64,000 bases of DNA, taken from the NCBI RefSeq assembly GCF_000172155.1, contig NZ_ABIZ01000001.1:4683105-4747104 (forward strand). Reading direction: 5' to 3'. Below the pieces are notes generated by a model, which saw only the letters and a list, made by a program, of their open reading frames with translations, was not told where the DNA came from and did not search any database. The position numbers and the translations under genes are program-made. The DNA comes from Verrucomicrobium spinosum DSM 4136 = JCM 18804 (GTDB lineage: Bacteria; Verrucomicrobiota; Verrucomicrobiia; Verrucomicrobiales; Verrucomicrobiaceae). Below, in pieces: positions 62,012 to 64,000 of the stretch (its first letter is position 1; each line of letters opens with the position of its first letter).

Positions 62012-62437
62012 ATGTCCCTAGAAGCCTGCCAGTTGGCCTTTGCCGAGCGCGATTCCAAGCAGACCATCGAGCAGGGCCTCGTTCTGGCCCCCAAATTCGA
62101 TGCCGACGGCCTCATCCCTGCCATCGCCCTCGACCACCAGACCAACGAGCCCCTCATGGTGGCCTACATGAACGAGGAAACGCTGCGCATGACCATCGCC
62201 CTGGGCGAGGCCGTGTACTACAGCCGCAGCCGCAAGGAGATCTGGCACAAGGGCAAGACCTCCGGCGAATTCCAGGTGGTCAAGGAAATCCGCGTGGACT
62301 GTGATCAGGACGCCGTGATTCTGAAAGTCGAGCAACTCGGCGGCGGCTGCTGCCACACCAAGGCCCCCACCTGCTTCTACCGCAAGGTGGACCTCGAAAA
62401 CGTGACGGCGGGACCTGTGCCGCTGGTGCGGGCGTAA
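62012..62437 (+). CDS. hisI: Phosphoribosyl-AMP cyclohydrolase
   Basis: 141 residues, single-domain HisI. It opens the purine ring of PR-AMP in the third step of histidine synthesis. VAYMNEETLRMTIALGEAVY, YSRSRKEIWHKGKTSG and IRVDCDQDAVILKVEQ (metal-binding CDxD) with GGGCCHTKAPTCFYR (zinc Cys) cover the active site. A HisE partner domain is not fused, and no other his genes are in the window. It diverges from holB. The following 880 bp are repeats. Confidence 0.95.
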   Translation: MSLEACQLAFAERDSKQTIEQGLVLAPKFDADGLIPAIALDHQTNEPLMVAYMNEETLRMTIALGEAVYYSRSRKEIWHKGKTSGEFQVVKEIRVDCDQDAVILKVEQLGGGCCHTKAPTCFYRKVDLENVTAGPVPLVRA

Positions 62438-62465
62438 CGGCAGCGATGCCGCGAGGTGAAGCAAA

Positions 62466-62538
62466 GTAGTGGTAGGCTTTAGCCTGCCTCACTCGCGCTA
62501 CCCACGATTCCCAACGCAAGGCTAAAGCCCAGCACTAC
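62466..62538. repeat. GTAG-headed REP pair (BIME) after hisI
   Basis: GTAG (62466-62469) with GTAGTGGTAGGCTTTAGCCT faces GGCTAAAGCCCAGCACTAC, ending 62538. It belongs to the same class as the pairs at 9528-9598 and 11965-12035. Confidence 0.8.
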
Positions 62539-63225
62539 ATTTCGGCTACCGCCTCCCGCGTAGTCCGGTTGTGCCAACCCGCTTTGGGAGCGGAGGAATA
62601 CCACGCGTCATCCCCTTGAACCCGCTGACCGCCTGCCACCTCAGGCGTTGCGTGTGCCAGGCCCTTGGTCACTTTTCCCACACCCCACCTTCAAACTTCC
62701 TGGGTTGTAGTTGCCGGATCAGGAGCCGCTCGTGGCAAGCGGAGCGCTCGCCCTACAGCAGACGTCAGGAGCGGCCACACACCAAAAGGCTCGCAACAGC
62801 TGTCCCCTCCGCTCACCCACCGGCTGGGGACAGCCGGACTACTTTCAGCTGCCACCCGCGGCGTAGTCCGGTTGTCCCAACCGGCTGTGGGAGCGGAGGA
62901 ATACGACAAGCGTCTTCCCCGTGAACCCCGATGACTGCCCGCCACCTCAGGCGTTTCGTGTGCGCAGGCCCTTGGTCACTTTTCCCACACCCCACCTTCA
63001 AACTTCCTGGGTTGTAGGGCGACCGCCCCGGTTGCCGGATCAGGAGCCGCTCGTGGCAAGCGGAGCGCTCGCCCTACAGCAGACGTCAGGAGCGGCCACA
63101 CACAAAAGGCTCGCAAAAGCTCTCCCCTCCGCTCACCCACCGGCTGGGGACAGCCGGCTTTGGGAGCGGAGGAATACCACGCGGCATCCCCTTGAACCCG
63201 CTGACCACCTGCCACCTCAGCCATT
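62539..63225. repeat. 306-bp tandem repeat, two copies plus a part
   Basis: The unit running from about 62533 to 62838 is repeated from 62839 to about 63152, with a third part to 63225; the landmark CCTCAGG is spaced 306 bp. Each contains GTAG-headed palindromes, for example CCGGCTG-GGGA-CAGCCGG followed by ACTAC (62820-62842) and GTAGT-CCGGTTG-TCC-CAACCGG (62873-62894), and GTAGGGCGAG-type elements (as CTCGCCCTAC). A single copy lies near 51231-51555. No gene is present from 62438 to 63317. Confidence 0.85.
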
Positions 63226-63317
63226 ACGCGCCCGACTGAAACAACGATGCCCCTCCCGCTACTGATTCAGGCCTTTCGTCTTCTGTCTTGTGTCTCCCCT
63301 CCCTGCTTCGCCGGGCC

Positions 63318-63926
63318 TCAGTTCGGCGTACTCCCCGTGATCGTCACGGGTGTACCGATCTTCACCGCCTCATACAGAATCTCAGCCATCTCCCGGGGAA
63401 GGCGGATGCAACCGTGCGAGGCTGGTCGGCCGGGTTGAGGGATATGCCCCGCGTGCATGCCCATGCCATAACCGGTGAGTCGCATCCAGTACGGCATCGG
63501 CGCTCCGGCAAACCGACCGCCGGGTGGTATCGGCTCCCGCCCAGATCTCGCATCGCCATCCACCACATTGCCCTCAGCATCCTCCAGCACACCCCAGGTG
63601 TTGGAGTATTTGTCCTGAATCTTCTCCGTGATACGGTAATTCCCCGCCGGACTGGCCCGGCTGCCCTTGCCGGAGGCGAGGTAGGTCCAGCCCACCTGCT
63701 CCGTGCCTTTGTAAATGTAGGCCTTCTGCTCATCCAGCACGATTTTGACCGAGACCGGCCCCTCAATGCTGTCTCCATTCCATTCATAGAGCACCGGCTT
63801 CGCCGGAGTCTGCCCCACGGGAGGCGGCGTTGGCTTGGAGGCACACGAAGCCAGCAGCAGCAGCGCCGCCCCGCTCAGCACCTGACCAGTCCAACGTCGT
63901 AAAGCTCCTCCAACACAGTAGTCCAT
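63318..63926 (-). CDS. L,D-transpeptidase lipoprotein (YkuD domain), second copy
   Basis: 202 residues. The lipoprotein signal ends in LLASC, followed by a Pro-rich linker (SKPTPPPVGQTPAKP). The YkuD domain has VKIVLDEQKAYIYKGTEQVG, SPAGNYRITEK, MPYWMRLTGYGMGMHAGHIP and the catalytic SHGCIRLPREM. It should form or edit 3-3 peptidoglycan cross-links or anchor proteins. It is related to the lipoprotein at 33345 but clearly different in sequence, so not a recent duplicate. The sequence after its stop carries the GAAGAC-type micro-repeat (63272-63295). Confidence 0.93.
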   Translation of the reverse strand: MDYCVGGALRRWTGQVLSGAALLLLASCASKPTPPPVGQTPAKPVLYEWNGDSIEGPVSVKIVLDEQKAYIYKGTEQVGWTYLASGKGSRASPAGNYRITEKIQDKYSNTWGVLEDAEGNVVDGDARSGREPIPPGGRFAGAPMPYWMRLTGYGMGMHAGHIPQPGRPASHGCIRLPREMAEILYEAVKIGTPVTITGSTPN

Positions 63927-64000
63927 GGACTAACCTGTAGCGTTTTTCGTTCCCACTGCCAACGCGAAAAAAACGGTGCCGCCGACCTGAGCAGGAGCCC

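Noticed and set aside
1-64000. tRNA, rRNA or other standard RNA genes
   Set aside because: No T-loop or anticodon-arm patterns and no conserved rRNA blocks were noticed by eye; a tRNAscan/Infernal run would settle it.

Overview
The window is about 64 kb of high-GC bacterial chromosome with roughly 46 protein genes on both strands. The best guess is a member of the Verrucomicrobiota, near Verrucomicrobium/Prosthecobacter. This rests on the gene families present (secreted proteins with SLA1-type domains, DUF4112, a Rho with a very long disordered extension, several L,D-transpeptidase lipoproteins), on the rarity of Shine-Dalgarno sites, and on the large load of palindromic intergenic repeats. 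It is inferred from sequence character, not from a database match. No rRNA or tRNA gene, phage, insertion sequence or CRISPR array was seen.

Layout. 1-6 kb (minus): a MarR regulator heads a DevC/DevA/DevB-type ABC exporter operon, followed by two secreted proteins. 6-8.2 kb: a secreted clan-A glycoside hydrolase. 8.3-12 kb: a 297-bp tandem array, then a PBP2-like protein that has lost all three penicillin-binding motifs, and a decapitated blaI-type regulator gene; this pair lies between two directly repeated REP pairs. 12.1-14.7 kb: a secreted PHP/CehA-type metallohydrolase. 14.9-23 kb (plus): a lipid-degradation operon (patatin lipase, PaaK-like acyl-CoA ligase, thiolase, FadB/FadJ-type fusion, acyl-CoA dehydrogenase). 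24-28.3 kb: a small basic protein, YebC, Rho and a DUF4112 protein. 28.4-41 kb: HrpB helicase, a membrane zinc peptidase, rhodanese, an L,D-transpeptidase, an FmdB zinc ribbon, a large disordered secreted protein and a Ski2-like helicase. 41.6-49.5 kb (minus): a surface-polysaccharide cluster of four glycosyltransferases and an asparagine synthase. 49.7-64 kb: a secreted metallopeptidase-like protein, MarC, PdxH, Hpt, MoaD, a GNAT enzyme, GlmS with an overlapping secreted protein, an RlmD/TrmA-type RNA methyltransferase, DoxX/MauE, DNA polymerase III delta', HisI and a second L,D-transpeptidase.

The most unusual content is intergenic. At least six sequence classes of palindromes carry the short 5' heads (GTAG, GTGG or GGAG) typical of REP elements. 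They occur singly, as inverted pairs (BIMEs), and in arrays with periods of 297, 133, 138 and about 306 bp. In the GTGG class the 6-bp stems change in a compensated way while a GNNA tetraloop is mostly kept, which is good evidence that the folded single strand is what matters. A second pattern is that many gene 3' ends run straight into short-period, usually cytosine-poor micro-repeats that can include the stop codon. Only two clear intrinsic terminators were found. The dead PBP beside a broken blaI is the most interesting protein-level finding.
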